Origin: Candidatus Microthrix parvicella Bio17-1
Lineage (GTDB): Bacteria; Actinomycetota; Acidimicrobiia; Acidimicrobiales; Microtrichaceae
Assembly (NCBI RefSeq): GCF_000299415.1
Contig: NZ_AMPG01000002.1
Location: 1 to 64,000, forward strand
Direction: 5' to 3'
DNA length: 64,000 nucleotides
The position numbers and the translations under genes are program-made. This document shows positions 1-11,414 of this stretch, one piece after another (within the stretch, counting starts at the first letter, position 1; each line of letters begins with the position of its first letter). The notes under the pieces are model-generated. The model had not been told where the DNA came from, made no database searches, and was given only the letters and a program-made list of their open reading frames with translations.

Positions 1-90
1 CACGCCCCACCACCACACGCCCCACCACCACACGCCCCACCACCACACGCCCCACCACCACACGCCCCACAACCACACGCCCCACAACAA
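1..90. repeat. 15-bp tandem repeat, six copies
   Basis: Unit CACGCCCCACCACCA is repeated exactly four times, followed by two copies with one or two substitutions (bases 61-90). The array runs off the left edge, so the copy number is a minimum. Read in the frame of the downstream gene (first full codon at base 3) each unit encodes Arg-Pro-Thr-Thr-Thr, so this is a coding repeat, not an intergenic one. Confidence 0.95.
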
Positions 91-1013
91 CCACCACCGC
101 GCCTCCGGCCGCCGACTCCACCTACTCGATGGCGAACTGCGCCCCCGGCCTGACCCTTGCCGAGGCGCTGTCGGACTACCAGGGCAACGTCGTCGTCCGG
201 CCGGAGGACGTTCCTGGGATCCAGGTCGAACCACAGCTCGTTGGCTGCTCCACCGCCGACGACGGCATGACCAACGCCATCGGTCTCATTCGGCTGGTTC
301 CGCCCGATCCGATCAGCGCGCCGCCAGTGGTCATCGTGGCCCCCGGATTCTGTCTGAACAACAACCCGGAGGACATGCGAGCCCCGATCGAGAACCTGCT
401 CGCCGAGGGCCGCACGGTCGTCATTGCGTATTACGCCCTTCGGAACTTCTACGAACCGCCGGGCGGCGTGTTCATCCCCGGCACCATGAACGATTCGGTT
501 CCTGGAGTGGCGCCGGCGTTACGAACCTCAGCGCTCAGCCTGGCGACCCTCCTCAACGCCGTCTCCCAAACCGACGCCGACTACAGCCTGATCGGGTCCA
601 GCTGCGGCTCGTTGATCACGCTGAATGCGTTGGCTGCAGGCACGGTCGGCCAGCTTCCAACGGTCGCACTGCTGATCAACGGAGGCTCCCAGCTGGCCGG
701 CATCTCCTGGAACCCACCGACCGGGCTCGGCGGACGACTCCGGGTGATCGCCGGAGGCAACGACTGGGTGTTGCCCGCCACCGCCACCGCCGATGTCGAC
801 GCCGGGCACCCGTTCGTCACGGCCGACGCAACCACCGGCCCCGACCCGCGGCGCCAGGACGCGCGAGGCCGGGTGGTCGGCAACACACAGGATGTCTGCG
901 GCGTACTGAACATTCAGGAATGCACAATCGACCCGACGCTCAGCCACCAGATACCTCCAGAGACGGTCGCCGCCATCATGAGGGGCGCCGGACTCTTGAA
1001 CCAGCAGGGTTAA
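1..1013 (+). CDS. Secreted alpha/beta-hydrolase-like protein, 5' partial
   Basis: The frame of the ATG at 129 is open through to the left edge, so the true start is outside the window and the ATG is not the start. The N-terminal visible part is an RPTTT-repeat linker rich in Thr and Pro, typical of a spacer between a signal peptide or membrane anchor and an extracellular domain. The body (about 280 residues) looks like an alpha/beta hydrolase: a hydrophobic strand ending in VIVAPGF, a nucleophile-elbow GSSCG (Ser about 158 counted from the internal ATG), an Asp in GGNDW and a late His in LSHQIPP. Exact family and substrate are not recognised. Its stop overlaps the uvrA stop by four bases in convergent orientation. 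Confidence 0.75.
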   Translation, partial: RPTTTRPTTTRPTTTRPTTTRPTTTRPTTTTTAPPAADSTYSMANCAPGLTLAEALSDYQGNVVVRPEDVPGIQVEPQLVGCSTADDGMTNAIGLIRLVPPDPISAPPVVIVAPGFCLNNNPEDMRAPIENLLAEGRTVVIAYYALRNFYEPPGGVFIPGTMNDSVPGVAPALRTSALSLATLLNAVSQTDADYSLIGSSCGSLITLNALAAGTVGQLPTVALLINGGSQLAGISWNPPTGLGGRLRVIAGGNDWVLPATATADVDAGHPFVTADATTGPDPRRQDARGRVVGNTQDVCGVLNIQECTIDPTLSHQIPPETVAAIMRGAGLLNQQG

Positions 1014-3865
1014 GCGGGTTCGAGGCCCAGCATCGGGGCCAGGAATGCGCCGGTGTAGCTCCCGGGCACCTTGGCCACCTGTTCGGGAGTGCCCTCGGCC
1101 ACCAGCGTGCCGCCGCCGTCACCACCCTCGGGACCCAGGTCGATCAGCCAGTCGGCCGACTTGATCACATCCAGGTTGTGCTCGATCACGACGACCGAGT
1201 TTCCGGATTCAACGAGGCGCTTCAGCACGATCAGCAGGCGGCGGGTGTCCTCGAAGTGCAACCCGGTGGTTGGTTCGTCCAGCAGGTACACCGTGTTGCC
1301 GGTGGAGCGTTTGGCCAACTCCGAGGCCAGCTTCACCCGCTGGGCCTCACCACCAGACAGTGTGGTGGCGGGCTGCCCAAGGCGAACGTAACCCAGGCCG
1401 ACGTCCACCAGCGTCTCCAGATGGCGGGCGATCACCGGCTGGGCCTTGAAGAACTCCAGCGCCTCGTCGATGGGCAGGTTCAGCACCTCGGCGATGTTCT
1501 TGCCCTTGTAACGCACCTCGAGGGTGTCGCGGTTGTAACGGGCACCGCCGCACACCTCGCACGGCACGTAGACGTCGGGGAGGAAGTGCATCTCGATCTT
1601 CAAGGTGCCGTCGCCCGAACAGGCCTCGCAGCGGCCACCCTTGACGTTGAAGCTGAAGCGACCCGGCAGGTAGCCGCGCACCTTCGCCTCGGGGGTTCGG
1701 GCGAAAAGCTTACGGATGTGGTCGAACACCCCCGAATAGGTGGCCGGGTTGGACCGGGGGGTGCGCCCGATGGGCGACTGATCGATGTCAATCACCTTGT
1801 CGACGTGTTGCAGGCCCTCCACCTTTCGGTGGTGCCCCGGCGCCACCTTGGAGCCGTAGACGTGTTGCATCAACGAACGCATGAGGATGTCGTTGATCAG
1901 GCTGGATTTACCTGAGCCGGACACCCCGGTGATGCACACGAACGAGCTCAGGGGAATGCCGATGGTGAGGTTCTTCAGGTTGTGCTCGCGGGCGCCGACG
2001 ATGCGCAGCCAACGGTCGCCGGGGGCTCGGCGCCGATCCGGCACCTCGATCATCATGTTGCCGGACAGGTACTGGCCGGTGAGACTCTTCTTGGACTTGA
2101 GGAGGCCCTTGACGGCACCGGCGTACACCACTTCGCCGCCGTGCTCCCCAGCGCCCGGGCCCACATCGACCACGTAGTCGGCCGCTCGGATCGTGTCCTC
2201 GTCGTGCTCGACCACGATCACCGAGTTGCCCAGGCCCCGAAGCCGTTCCAGCGTCTCGATCAACCGATGGTTGTCGCGCTGATGCAAGCCGATCGACGGT
2301 TCGTCCAGCACGTACAGCACACCGACCAGGCCGGAACCGATTTGGCTGGCGAGGCGGATGCGCTGGGCCTCGCCCCCGGACAGCGTGGCCGCCCCCCGGT
2401 GCAGGTTGAGGTAGTCGAGGCCGACGTCCACCAGGAAGCGAAGGCGCGCGTTGATCTCCTTGAGCACACGTTCGGCGATCAGCAGTTGCCGGTCGTCCAG
2501 CTTCATCACCGACAGGCGATCGGCTGCGTCCGAGATCGACATCGACGACAGGTCGTGCACGTTCAGGCCGTCCAGCGTGACCGCCAGCGCCAGCGGGTTC
2601 AGCCGGGCACCGTCACAGTGCGGGCAGGCAACCTGGCGCATGTAACTCTCGGCCTGCTCCCGCGCCCAGTCGCTGTCCGCCTCGCCGTGTCGCCGCCGCA
2701 AATACGGGATGGCCCCTTCGAAGTTCGCCTGGTAGCTGCGAGTGCGCCCATAACGGTTCTTGAACTGCACCTGCACCTTCTTGGTGGTGCCGTGCAACAG
2801 CGTTTTGCGAGCCTTGGCGGGCAGATCCTCCCACGGCGTGTTCAGGTCGATGTCGCGCTCCTCGCCCACCGCTTCCAACAACCGGTGGAAGAACTTGGCG
2901 TGTCCGGATGCCCACGGGGAGATCGCTCCCTGGGCCACCGTCAGCTCGGGGTCGGGCACCACCAGGTCGGCATCCACCTCAAACACCGTGCCCAACCCGT
3001 CACAGTGCTCGCACGCGCCGTAGGGCGAGTTGAACGAGAAGTTGCGCGGCGAGAGTTCCTCGAAGCTCTTGCCGTCGGAGGGACGCGACAGCTTCTCGGA
3101 GAACGTCAGCGTTTCCGGTTTGCCGTCCTTGGGCACCAGTTCGACCATGGCCAGGCCCTCGGCAAGCCGCAACGCGGTCTCCATCGAGTCGGTGAGGCGA
3201 CGCTCGATGCCGTCGCGCAACACCAGACGGTCGACAACGACGTCGATGTGGTGGATCTCGTAGCGAGCCAGGCCGTTGTCAACGCCCAACGCCACCAGGT
3301 CGGCCAGTTCCTTGACCTCGCCGTCCACCCGCACCCGGACGAAGCCCTCCTTGGACAGATCGGCGAAGAGCTGTTCGTAGGTGCCCTTGCGTCCCCGAAC
3401 CACCGGCGCAAGCACCTGGAATCGGGCTCCCTCCTCCAAGGTCAGGACCCGGTCGACGATCTGCTGGGGCGTCTGGCGCACCAGTTCCTCGCCGGTCTCA
3501 GGGTCGTGCGGCACGCCCACGCGGGCAAACAGCAGCCGCAGGTAGTCGTAGACCTCGGTGACCGTGCCCACGGTGGAGCGCGGGTTGCGTGACGCCGACT
3601 TCTGATCGATCGAGATCGCCGGCGACAGGCCCTCGATGAAGTCGACGTCGGGCTTGTCCATCTGGCCGAGGAACTGGCGGGCGTAGGCCGACAGCGACTC
3701 GACGTAGCGGCGCTGACCCTCGGCGTAGATCGTGTCGAATGCCAAAGACGACTTGCCCGAGCCCGACAGTCCGGTGAAGACCACCAGCTTGTCGCGGGGC
3801 AACTCCAGGTCGACATTGTGCAGGTTGTGTTCCCGGGCGCCTCGAATGCGAATGGTGTCTGCCAC
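1010..3865 (-). CDS. uvrA: Excinuclease ABC subunit A
   Basis: UvrA is the damage-recognition ATPase of nucleotide excision repair and loads UvrB. The 951-residue product has both ABC modules: Walker [10 protein letters not shown] near residue 34 and GVSGSGKSS in the second half, two LSGGEAQR signatures, and zinc-binding CxxC pairs (CEHC and CPHC in the first half, CEAC and CEVC in the second). I chose the GTG at 3865 because it gives the family N-terminus [15 protein letters not shown]; the upstream ATG at 3904 would add 13 non-conserved residues. No clear Shine-Dalgarno sequence precedes the GTG. Divergent from the acyl-CoA dehydrogenase gene; uvrB lies 4.6 kb away on the same strand. Confidence 0.97.
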   Translation of the reverse strand: MADTIRIRGAREHNLHNVDLELPRDKLVVFTGLSGSGKSSLAFDTIYAEGQRRYVESLSAYARQFLGQMDKPDVDFIEGLSPAISIDQKSASRNPRSTVGTVTEVYDYLRLLFARVGVPHDPETGEELVRQTPQQIVDRVLTLEEGARFQVLAPVVRGRKGTYEQLFADLSKEGFVRVRVDGEVKELADLVALGVDNGLARYEIHHIDVVVDRLVLRDGIERRLTDSMETALRLAEGLAMVELVPKDGKPETLTFSEKLSRPSDGKSFEELSPRNFSFNSPYGACEHCDGLGTVFEVDADLVVPDPELTVAQGAISPWASGHAKFFHRLLEAVGEERDIDLNTPWEDLPAKARKTLLHGTTKKVQVQFKNRYGRTRSYQANFEGAIPYLRRRHGEADSDWAREQAESYMRQVACPHCDGARLNPLALAVTLDGLNVHDLSSMSISDAADRLSVMKLDDRQLLIAERVLKEINARLRFLVDVGLDYLNLHRGAATLSGGEAQRIRLASQIGSGLVGVLYVLDEPSIGLHQRDNHRLIETLERLRGLGNSVIVVEHDEDTIRAADYVVDVGPGAGEHGGEVVYAGAVKGLLKSKKSLTGQYLSGNMMIEVPDRRRAPGDRWLRIVGAREHNLKNLTIGIPLSSFVCITGVSGSGKSSLINDILMRSLMQHVYGSKVAPGHHRKVEGLQHVDKVIDIDQSPIGRTPRSNPATYSGVFDHIRKLFARTPEAKVRGYLPGRFSFNVKGGRCEACSGDGTLKIEMHFLPDVYVPCEVCGGARYNRDTLEVRYKGKNIAEVLNLPIDEALEFFKAQPVIARHLETLVDVGLGYVRLGQPATTLSGGEAQRVKLASELAKRSTGNTVYLLDEPTTGLHFEDTRRLLIVLKRLVESGNSVVVIEHNLDVIKSADWLIDLGPEGGDGGGTLVAEGTPEQVAKVPGSYTGAFLAPMLGLEPA

Positions 3866-3972
3866 GAGGCTGCACACTACTACCGCCACCCAGTCGGGGA
3901 ACACCTGTTCGCAACCGGTTGGGGTTCCATCCGGCGCGATGGCACCACCCGCCCCTACTTCTCAGCCCTACC

Positions 3973-5190
3973 ATGGCCCACATGGACTTCGACCATTCCG
4001 AACGTGCCCACATCGTCATGGAGCAGGTGGAGCGCTTCATCCGCGAACGCGTGGTCCCCAACGAGGCCACCTATCAGGAACAACTGACGGGAAGTCCCGA
4101 CTGGACCCGGTGGCGCGTGCCACCGATCGTCGAACAACTCAAGGGGCAGGCAAAGGAGTTGGGACTGTGGAACCTGTTCCTCCCAGACGAGACCCACGGT
4201 GCCGGGCTGAACAACCGTGACTACGCCCCCGTCGCCGAGTTGACCGGCCGCAGCTTTCTCGCTCCGGAGGTGTTCAACTGCGCCGCACCCGACACCGGCA
4301 ACGCGGAGGTGCTGGTGCAGTATGGATCGGAGCTTCAGAAAGAACAGTGGCTGCTGCCGCTGCTGGACGGCGAGATCCGCTCGGGCTTCTCCATGACCGA
4401 GCCGGCGGTCGCCTCCAGCGACGCCACCAACATGGCGGCGACCGCCGAGGTGGAGGGCGACGAGGTGGTGCTCAACGGCCAAAAGTGGTGGACGAGCGGC
4501 GCCGGCGACCCCCGGTGCGCATTCCTGATCTTCATGGGGGTCACCGACCGGTCGGCCGACCGACATCGTCGACACTCGATGGTGCTGGTGCCCATGGACG
4601 CCCCAGGGGTGAAAATCCTTCGGATGCTGCCGGTGTTTGGCCAACTGGGCGAGCCGCACGGCCACGCCGAGATCCTCTTCGACAACGTCCGGCTGCCGGC
4701 CGAGGCGATCATCGCCGGTCCGGGGCGTGGTTTCGAGATTGCCCAGGGTCGGTTGGGTCCAGGCCGCATCCATCACTGCATGAGGGCGATCGGAGCGGCG
4801 GAACGAGCGCTCGAGCGGCTCTGCGAGCGGGCCGTTGCCCGCGTGGCCTTTGGCAAGCCCCTGATGAACCTGGGGGGCAACCGGGACATCATCGCCAACT
4901 GCCGAATGGCCATCGACCAGGCTCGGCTGCTGACCATGAAGGCCGCCTGGGAGCTGGACACCCAGGGCACCTTCGGCGCCCTGGTGAGCATTTCGGCCAT
5001 CAAGGTGGTGGCCCCCAACGTCCTGCAACAGGTGGTCGATGCGGCCATCCAGATCCATGGCGGCGAGGGCGTGGCAGACCCCGAACTCAGCTACCTGATG
5101 GGTATGGCCCGGGCGCTCCGCCTGGCCGACGGTCCCGACGAGGTGCACCGCGCCATGGTGGCCCGCCTCGAGCTGGGCAAGTACTCCTAA
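3973..5190 (+). CDS. Acyl-CoA dehydrogenase family protein
   Basis: FAD-dependent alpha,beta-dehydrogenation of an acyl-CoA. The 405-residue product has the family architecture: helical N-terminal domain, middle beta domain containing [16 protein letters not shown] and WWTSGAGDP, and a C-terminal helical domain ending in [15 protein letters not shown] and GPDEVHR. The long N-terminus and the GAGDPR segment resemble the ACAD10/11-like subgroup, whose chain-length preference cannot be read from sequence. ATG 3973 ([11 protein letters not shown]) or ATG 3982 are the likely starts; an in-frame codon at 3919 gives an implausible leader. aroC follows after 24 bases, but there is no functional link obvious between the two. 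Confidence 0.9.
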   Translation: MAHMDFDHSERAHIVMEQVERFIRERVVPNEATYQEQLTGSPDWTRWRVPPIVEQLKGQAKELGLWNLFLPDETHGAGLNNRDYAPVAELTGRSFLAPEVFNCAAPDTGNAEVLVQYGSELQKEQWLLPLLDGEIRSGFSMTEPAVASSDATNMAATAEVEGDEVVLNGQKWWTSGAGDPRCAFLIFMGVTDRSADRHRRHSMVLVPMDAPGVKILRMLPVFGQLGEPHGHAEILFDNVRLPAEAIIAGPGRGFEIAQGRLGPGRIHHCMRAIGAAERALERLCERAVARVAFGKPLMNLGGNRDIIANCRMAIDQARLLTMKAAWELDTQGTFGALVSISAIKVVAPNVLQQVVDAAIQIHGGEGVADPELSYLMGMARALRLADGPDEVHRAMVARLELGKYS

Positions 5191-5214
5191 CCGGTCCTCG
5201 GCGATACTGGTGCC

Positions 5215-6330
5215 ATGTCCAGCACCACCGGCCGGTTGTTCCGCGTCACCACCTTCGGCGAGTCACACGGCGTGGGTGTCGGCTGCATCGTCGACGGGTG
5301 CCCGCCGCGGCTGGAGTTGGACCTGGCGGCGATCCAGGCCGACCTCGACCGGCGCCGGCCGGGGCAGAGCCGCCTGGTGACCCAACGCCAGGAGGCCGAC
5401 GAGGTTGAGATCCTGTCGGGCGTGGCGATGCCCGGGCCCGAGGACGGTGCCGACCGACCTCCCGTCACGCTGGGCACACCGATCGCCATGCTGGTGCGCA
5501 ACGCCGACCAGCGGCCCGGCGCATACGGACACCTTTCCGACGTGTACCGGCCCAGCCACGCCGACTACACCTACGACGCCAAGTACGGGGTTCAGGCGGC
5601 CTCCGGCGGCGGTCGGGCCTCGGCTCGCGAGACGGTCGGCAGGGTGGCCGCCGCCGCACTCGCCCGCCAACTGTTGGCGCAGGCGGCCGATATCGAGGTA
5701 CTGGGCTGGGTCAGCAGCGTGGGCGACATCGAAGCCGTTGTCGATCCGGAGTCGGTGACGCTCGCCTCGGTCGAGGCCGGTCCAACCCGCTGTCCCGACC
5801 CCGACGCCGCACGACGCATCGAGACGGCGATCGATCAGGCCCGCCGCGCCGGCGACAGCCTGGGCGGCGTGGTCACCTGCGTCGCCCGCCGCGTACCGGC
5901 CGGGTTGGGAGATCCGGTGTTCGACAAGTTGGATGCCACGCTGGCGACCGCGTGCATGTCGCTACCGGCAGCCAAGGGGTTCGAGGTGGGTTCGGGCTTC
6001 GGGGGCACCGCGATGACCGGCAGCAGCCATAACGATCCGTTCGTTCCAGGGGCCCATGGCCGGCCCGACGTCACCGCCAACCGCTCGGGCGGTATCCAGG
6101 GTGGCATCTCCAACGGTGCCCCGGTCATCTGCCGAGTGGCATTCAAGCCCACTGCCACCATCGGAAGCGAGCAGGACACCGTCAATCGGGGCAACGAGGC
6201 GGTGAAGCTGGCGGCCAAGGGTCGCCACGACCCGTGCGTGCTGCCCCGCGCCGTGCCCCTGGTCGAGGCCGCCATGCTGCTGTGTCTGGCCGATGCCTGG
6301 CTGGCCCAGCGCGCCGTCGACGTTCTGTAA
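5215..6330 (+). CDS. aroC: Chorismate synthase
   Basis: Last step of the shikimate pathway: converts 5-enolpyruvylshikimate-3-phosphate to chorismate using reduced FMN. The 371-residue protein begins with the signature region [14 protein letters not shown], contains [14 protein letters not shown] and the [15 protein letters not shown] segment, and later [10 protein letters not shown] and the family-typical [10 protein letters not shown]. Length is normal. Starts 24 bases after the acyl-CoA dehydrogenase stop and ends at a hairpin shared with the convergent acyltransferase gene. Confidence 0.97.
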   Translation: MSSTTGRLFRVTTFGESHGVGVGCIVDGCPPRLELDLAAIQADLDRRRPGQSRLVTQRQEADEVEILSGVAMPGPEDGADRPPVTLGTPIAMLVRNADQRPGAYGHLSDVYRPSHADYTYDAKYGVQAASGGGRASARETVGRVAAAALARQLLAQAADIEVLGWVSSVGDIEAVVDPESVTLASVEAGPTRCPDPDAARRIETAIDQARRAGDSLGGVVTCVARRVPAGLGDPVFDKLDATLATACMSLPAAKGFEVGSGFGGTAMTGSSHNDPFVPGAHGRPDVTANRSGGIQGGISNGAPVICRVAFKPTATIGSEQDTVNRGNEAVKLAAKGRHDPCVLPRAVPLVEAAMLLCLADAWLAQRAVDVL

Positions 6331-6336
6331 CGCGGC

Positions 6337-6354
6337 GCGGGGGAGCCGCCCCGC
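6337..6354. terminator. Hairpin between convergent aroC and acyltransferase
   Basis: GCGGGG at 6337-6342 pairs perfectly with CCCCGC at 6349-6354 across a six-base loop. It fills the 24-base gap between the two convergent stop codons, so it could terminate both transcripts. There is no T tract, as is common in high-GC actinobacteria. Confidence 0.5.
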
Positions 6355-8325
6355 TCACAAGGACGGGTTATCGGTGCTCTGTTCGTCCAGCGCCCGGCTT
6401 TGGGCGTCGGTCAGCACCGGCCCGAAGTAGGCGTCGATCCAGCCGACGCCCAGATCCATGTTGGGGTGCACTCCGTCCGGGCGCAGATTCAATTGTTGCT
6501 CGGCCAGTTGCACGGCGCCGGCGTAGTCCAGCACCACGGTGCCCACGCGCTCGTTGGCCAGCTCGGTGATGATCTCGTCGGTTACCTCCACACGCTGCGG
6601 GAAGTCGGTCCCGATCCGAACACCGTTGGCGTCAACCGGTGCGGTCGGTGGCACGTTGCCCACCAGGACGGTGGCACCCTCCGAGCCGACGGCGTCCAGC
6701 TTGGCGGCCAGCGTCTTGGTGTACAGGTCGCGAAACCCGGGATCGAGGATCGAGGTCCACTCGCCGTCGATCTCGTGGTCGTACAGATCGATGCCCTCCG
6801 ACATGTAGATCACCACGTCGGGCTTGGCCTCCTTGACGAGCCCCGCCATGTCCTCGGCGGTGAGGCAGCCGGGCGGGAACGCCATCCTTGACTGACCCGG
6901 GGCGACTTGCAGCGCCACCTCGGTAACCGTGCCACAGCCAAGAGCGGCATGGCCGGTGAAGTCGGCGTTGGTGTTGTTCTGCAACCACAGGTCGGTGTTG
7001 AACGCCGTGGTGAACCCCACCGAGTCGCCAAAGCCCAACACCTTCGCGCCGAAGTTGACGTCCGCCGGGTCCTGCACCTTCTCGCCGCTGGGCAACGTGA
7101 CGATTGGTGCACCCAGGTCCTCCACCGTGGCCTCGGCCGACGGCAACGGGATCATCACCAGGCCGGCCACCACGGCCGTACCGGCCAGCCATGCCAGCGG
7201 CACCACGGCGGGCACTTTGGGGCGCCATTTGCGAATCGGTTGCTCAATCCAGAACGTGATCGCCGAGGCGACCCCCACCGAGACGCCGACCTGAATGATC
7301 ACGGTGGCGAGCCTGCCCGTTCCCAGACGTGGCTGAGAGAGCACCTGCAGGATGGGCCAGTGCACCAGGTAGAGCGAGTAGCTGATGCGCCCCAGGTAGG
7401 GCAGCGGTTCAGCGGCAAGGGTGCCGGCCAGCCCGATGCGGGCCTTCGGTCCGACGTGCGCCACCCCCACGATCAGCACGGCCCACACCGCACCGCCGAC
7501 GATCAGGATCCCGTGGGACACCAACGGGCTCTCCGGCGGCAGGGTGACGACCGCGACGACAAAGGTGATCAACGCAGGCAGCGACAGGCTCGCAGCCCAC
7601 TTCCCAAGCCGCGCTCCAAACCGTTGGTGCAGCGCCCCAAACAGCACGCCGAAGAGGATCTCGGCCATCCGGGTGTCGGTGCCGAGGTAGACCCGCTCGG
7701 GGTCCGCTGACAGCAGCAGTGTCATCACCACTGAAACTGCAATGCCCGCCGCCGCTACCGGAATCAGCCGGTCGATGCGTTTGCGCTGCCGCCCAATCAG
7801 CACCAACACCACCAGCGGGAACACCAAATAGAACTGCTCCTCGATGGCGAGCGACCAGTAGTGGCGCACCGGCGAGGCCACGCCCAGCAGATCGAAGTAC
7901 CCGGCGCCCGAGATCAGCGACTGCCAGTTGGCGACGTTGAACAGCGCCCCCAACATCGACCCTCGAAACCCGTTGGTGGACCAGATCGTGGGGTCGAGGT
8001 GCTCCAGCACCGCAATCGCAGTCAGGGTGACCAGGGAGGCCGGCGCAAGACGCTTGATGCGACGGCGCCAGAAGGCCGGCGTATCCACCCCACCGGTCGC
8101 CTCCACCTCGGCGACCATCAATCGACTGATCAGGTAGCCCGACAGTGTGAAGAACAGGGACACCCCCAGGTAGCCGCCCTTCGCCCAGCCAAAGTCGAGG
8201 TGGTAGGCGATCACTGCGGCCACCGCGATGCCACGCAGTCCGTCGAGGGCGGGCAGATGGTCCATCCGTGGACGCGGAGTGACAGCCGTGGACGGAGTCT
8301 GGGGAATCGTCTCGGGTGCGCTCAT
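6355..8325 (-). CDS. OafA/YrhL-type membrane acyltransferase with SGNH domain
   Basis: Acyltransferase-3 family protein of 656 residues that likely O-acylates a cell-surface glycan. The N-terminal two thirds carry about ten membrane helices with the family motif around YHLDFGWAKGGYLGVSLFF and LSGYLISR. After a loop comes an extracytoplasmic SGNH hydrolase-like domain: GFGDSVGFT (block I, Ser) and DGVHPN (block V, Asp and His). This two-domain layout matches acetyltransferases that modify peptidoglycan or polysaccharide. Start ATG 8325 has a good ribosome binding site (TAGGGAAC); an in-frame codon at 8373 does not. The gene is convergent with aroC and monocistronic by position. Confidence 0.9.
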   Translation of the reverse strand: MSAPETIPQTPSTAVTPRPRMDHLPALDGLRGIAVAAVIAYHLDFGWAKGGYLGVSLFFTLSGYLISRLMVAEVEATGGVDTPAFWRRRIKRLAPASLVTLTAIAVLEHLDPTIWSTNGFRGSMLGALFNVANWQSLISGAGYFDLLGVASPVRHYWSLAIEEQFYLVFPLVVLVLIGRQRKRIDRLIPVAAAGIAVSVVMTLLLSADPERVYLGTDTRMAEILFGVLFGALHQRFGARLGKWAASLSLPALITFVVAVVTLPPESPLVSHGILIVGGAVWAVLIVGVAHVGPKARIGLAGTLAAEPLPYLGRISYSLYLVHWPILQVLSQPRLGTGRLATVIIQVGVSVGVASAITFWIEQPIRKWRPKVPAVVPLAWLAGTAVVAGLVMIPLPSAEATVEDLGAPIVTLPSGEKVQDPADVNFGAKVLGFGDSVGFTTAFNTDLWLQNNTNADFTGHAALGCGTVTEVALQVAPGQSRMAFPPGCLTAEDMAGLVKEAKPDVVIYMSEGIDLYDHEIDGEWTSILDPGFRDLYTKTLAAKLDAVGSEGATVLVGNVPPTAPVDANGVRIGTDFPQRVEVTDEIITELANERVGTVVLDYAGAVQLAEQQLNLRPDGVHPNMDLGVGWIDAYFGPVLTDAQSRALDEQSTDNPSL

Positions 8326-8424
8326 CAGTTCCCTAGCCTGACCGCCACGCCGGCACCGGGCCACTTGCCCCAAAACCAGCGGGGCCGTTGCGTGCTGCGC
8401 TCGGGCACCATCACCATCACCCGA

Positions 8425-10476
8425 CTACTTCGACAGTCCGGCCGAGCGGGCCTCCCGCTCGAGTTCCTTCACCTCGTCCCGCAGGCGGGCGGCCTCCTCA
8501 AAGCGCAGGTCTGCGGAGGCCTCCTCCATCTCGATGCGCAGCGCCTGGATCAGGCGGCCAAGGTCCTCGGGTGGAAGATCGGCATAGGCCTCGGCGCGGG
8601 CTTTTTCGCCCGGCCGCTGCCTGCGGCGGCCGCCGCCGGGGATGGGTGTGCCACCGCCGGCGCCGCGCAGATCGGCAAGAATGTCGGTGACGGCCTTGCG
8701 CACCGAGGTGGGGTCGATGCCGTGCTTCAGGTTGTGGGCCTGCTGCAAACCACGGCGCCGGTTGGTCTCGGACAGCGCCCGCTGCATCGAGTCGGTGATG
8801 TTGTCGGCGTACATCACCACCCGGCCCTCGACGTTGCGGGCAGCGCGGCCGATCATTTGGATCAACGACGTCTCCGAGCGCAGGAAGCCTTCCTTATCGG
8901 CATCCAGGATGGCCATCAGCGACACCTCGGGGATATCGAGGCCCTCCCGCAGCAGGTTGATGCCGACGAGCACGTCGAACTCGCCCAGGCGCAGGTCGCG
9001 GACCAACTCGATGCGTTGCAGCGTGTCCACCTCCGAGTGCAGGTAACGCACCCTCACCCCCATTTCCAAGAGATAGTCGGTGAGGTCCTCGGCCATCTTC
9101 TTGGTGAGCGTCGTGACCAGCACACGCTCGCCCTTGGTCACCCGCTCGTCGATGCGGGCCATCAGGTCGTCGATCTGCCCCTTGGTGGGGCGCACCTCCA
9201 CCTCGGGGTCGATCAGGCCGGTGGGGCGCACAATCTGCTCGACCACGCTGTCGGAGTGCTCGATCTCCCACTTCGACGGCGTCGCCGACAGCAGCACGCA
9301 CTGGTTGACGCGTTGCTCCCACTCCTCGAACCGGAGGGGCCGGTTGTCGGCGGCCGATGGCAGCCGAAACCCGTGCTCGATCAGGTTCGCCTTGCGAGAC
9401 CGGTCGCCGGCGTACTGCCCGTGGATCTGGGGAATGGTGACGTGACTCTCGTCGATGACCATCAGAAAGTCGTCGGGAAAGAAGTCGAGCAGTGTGTTGG
9501 GCGGCATCCCCGCCGCCCGTCCCTCCATGGGCGCCGAGTAGTTCTCGATGCCGTTGCAGAAGCCCATTTCGGCGAGCATCTCCAGGTCGTACTCGGTGCG
9601 CATGCGCAGCCGCTGCGCCTCCAACAACTTCTGCTCCCGCTCGAACAGTTGCAGTTGTGACGCCAGTTCGGTTTCGATGCGCCCGATCGCCGCCCGCATC
9701 TTGTCTTCCGGTGTGGCGTAGTGAGTGGCCGGGAAGATCTCCAGCTCCTCCTGGGTGCGCACGCGTTCGCCGGTCAGCGGGTCGACGATCGAGATCGTCT
9801 CGATCTCGTCGCCAAACAGCTCGATACGCACCGCCGTCTCCTCGTAGGCCGGGTGGATCTCGATCACATCGCCCCGCACCCGAAACTTGCCCCGCACCAG
9901 GTTGAGGTCGTTGCGCTCGTACTGCATGTCCACCAGGCGACCCAGCAGCTCGCGCTGGTCGACCGACTCCCCCACCCGCAGCGCCAGCAGCTGCCGCGCG
10001 TAGTCCTCGGGCGAACCCAGCCCGTAGATGCAGCTGACGGAGGCCACCACGATCACATCGCGGCGGGTCAGCAGGGCCGAGGTGGCCGAGTGGCGCAACC
10101 GATCGATGTCGTCGTTGACCGATGAATCCTTCTCGATGAAGGTATCGCTGGAGGCGATATAGGCCTCGGGTTGGTAATAGTCGTAGTAGCTGACGAAGTA
10201 CTCAACCCGGTTGTCGGGGAAGAACTCGCGATACTCATTGGCGAGCTGGGCGGCGAGGCTCTTGTTTGGCGCCAACACCAGCGTTGGCCGCTGCACCTGC
10301 TCGATCATCCACGCCACCGTGGCCGACTTGCCCGAGCCGGTGATGCCCAGCAGCGTCTGGTAGCGCTCCCCCGCGTTGATGCCCTTTGCCAGAGCAGCGA
10401 TGGCTTCTGGCTGATCCCCCGCCGGTTCAAACGCTGCGTGCACTTTGAACGGCCGCACCATCTTGGGCGCAGCCAT
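8425..10476 (-). CDS. uvrB: Excinuclease ABC subunit B
   Basis: UvrB is the DNA-verifying helicase-like subunit that recruits UvrC for incision. Visible features: [14 protein letters not shown] (Walker A), the beta-hairpin region [16 protein letters not shown], the helicase motif [22 protein letters not shown] and a C-terminal UVR domain ([16 protein letters not shown]). ATG 10476 gives [16 protein letters not shown] and a 683-residue product; an in-frame GTG at 10524 would add 16 Pro/Ser-rich residues. Neither has a strong ribosome binding site. Divergent from cobS. Confidence 0.96.
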   Translation of the reverse strand: MAAPKMVRPFKVHAAFEPAGDQPEAIAALAKGINAGERYQTLLGITGSGKSATVAWMIEQVQRPTLVLAPNKSLAAQLANEYREFFPDNRVEYFVSYYDYYQPEAYIASSDTFIEKDSSVNDDIDRLRHSATSALLTRRDVIVVASVSCIYGLGSPEDYARQLLALRVGESVDQRELLGRLVDMQYERNDLNLVRGKFRVRGDVIEIHPAYEETAVRIELFGDEIETISIVDPLTGERVRTQEELEIFPATHYATPEDKMRAAIGRIETELASQLQLFEREQKLLEAQRLRMRTEYDLEMLAEMGFCNGIENYSAPMEGRAAGMPPNTLLDFFPDDFLMVIDESHVTIPQIHGQYAGDRSRKANLIEHGFRLPSAADNRPLRFEEWEQRVNQCVLLSATPSKWEIEHSDSVVEQIVRPTGLIDPEVEVRPTKGQIDDLMARIDERVTKGERVLVTTLTKKMAEDLTDYLLEMGVRVRYLHSEVDTLQRIELVRDLRLGEFDVLVGINLLREGLDIPEVSLMAILDADKEGFLRSETSLIQMIGRAARNVEGRVVMYADNITDSMQRALSETNRRRGLQQAHNLKHGIDPTSVRKAVTDILADLRGAGGGTPIPGGGRRRQRPGEKARAEAYADLPPEDLGRLIQALRIEMEEASADLRFEEAARLRDEVKELEREARSAGLSK

Positions 10477-10608
10477 CGCCTGGCGCAGCGGTGGCGGGGT
10501 TGGCGGGGCACTGGATTTGGGCACGGCGACAGACTACGACGGCACTGGGACATTCAAGCGGCGAGCGATTGCCGGACCGACGGGCGGATGTGGCACCTTC
10601 TCGTGTCG

Positions 10609-11406
10609 ATGATGCCTCCCGCAGCGAGCCCGACGGTGAGCCCCACCGGCCCCCGGCGCTGGGCGCACCTCGCTGCGGTGGCGATGCAGTTCCTCACCCG
10701 CATCCCGGTTCGGCTCACCTCGGTGAGCGACGATGACCTACGCGGCTCGCAGGCCTTCTTCCCGCTCGTCGGGGCGGTCGTTGCGGCGGTCGGCATCGCC
10801 GTCCGGGCCGGGCTTCAACCCCTGGTGGGCGCAGCACCCGCCACGGTGACCGCGGTCGCTGCGGCCGTCGTCGTCACCGGGGCGTTTCACGAGGACGGAC
10901 TGGCCGACACCGCCGACGGCCTGTGGGGCGGCTGGACCCCGGAGCGCCGGATCGAGATCATGCGCGACAGCCGGGTGGGGACCTACGGCGCCGTCACGCT
11001 GATCGCCTCGCTGCTCTACCAGGTGATGCTGCTGGCGCAACTCCCCCTGGCGACGTTTGCGACGGTGATGCTGGCCGGCCACGTCATCGGCCGGGCGGCG
11101 GGCGTGGCGCTGGCAGCGTCGCTGGCGCCGGTGTCCGATCAGGGGCTGGGCGCCAAGGTCGCCGGACGTGGCGGCACCGCAACCGCCGTGCTGTGCTCGA
11201 GCGCAGCCGTCGCCGCCGCCGTGCTCGCCGCAGGGTGGTGGTTCTGGGCGCCGCTCGTCGCCGGGGCCGTCGTCATCGTCGCCACCCGTGCGCTGGCCCG
11301 AGCCAAGCTCGGCGGGCTGACCGGCGACGTGCTGGGCGCAGTCACCCAGGCGACGATGCTGGCGGTGATGACCGTGCTCGTCGCGCTGTGGCGCCACGGC
11401 TGGTGA
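10609..11406 (+). CDS. cobS: Adenosylcobinamide-GDP ribazoletransferase
   Basis: Joins adenosylcobinamide-GDP and alpha-ribazole (phosphate) to form the lower ligand loop of cobalamin, in the membrane. The product (about 265 residues) has the family start QFLTRIPV, the metal-binding-like HEDGLADTADGLWGG motif near residue 90, RDSRVGTYG, and several hydrophobic segments. ATG at 10588, 10609 and 10612 are all possible; I used 10609 because the family normally begins about 20-30 residues before QFLTRIPV. First gene of a cobS-phosphatase-cobT run. Confidence 0.93.
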   Translation: MMPPAASPTVSPTGPRRWAHLAAVAMQFLTRIPVRLTSVSDDDLRGSQAFFPLVGAVVAAVGIAVRAGLQPLVGAAPATVTAVAAAVVVTGAFHEDGLADTADGLWGGWTPERRIEIMRDSRVGTYGAVTLIASLLYQVMLLAQLPLATFATVMLAGHVIGRAAGVALAASLAPVSDQGLGAKVAGRGGTATAVLCSSAAVAAAVLAAGWWFWAPLVAGAVVIVATRALARAKLGGLTGDVLGAVTQATMLAVMTVLVALWRHGW

Positions 11407-11414
11407 GGCCGCCC

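Noticed and set aside
1-90. CRISPR-like array
   Set aside because: The 15-bp units are contiguous without spacers and keep a coding frame, so it is a protein repeat.
1982-3592. Long plus-strand ORF opposite uvrA
   Set aside because: It is a GC-frame shadow of uvrA with His/Gln/Arg/Val-rich composition and no motif. Similar long antisense ORFs opposite uvrB, hsdR, aconitase and the dehydrogenases were discarded for the same reason.
10477-10608. Cobalamin riboswitch before cobS
   Set aside because: The space between uvrB and cobS is far too short for the roughly 200-base element and no B12-box-like sequence was seen.
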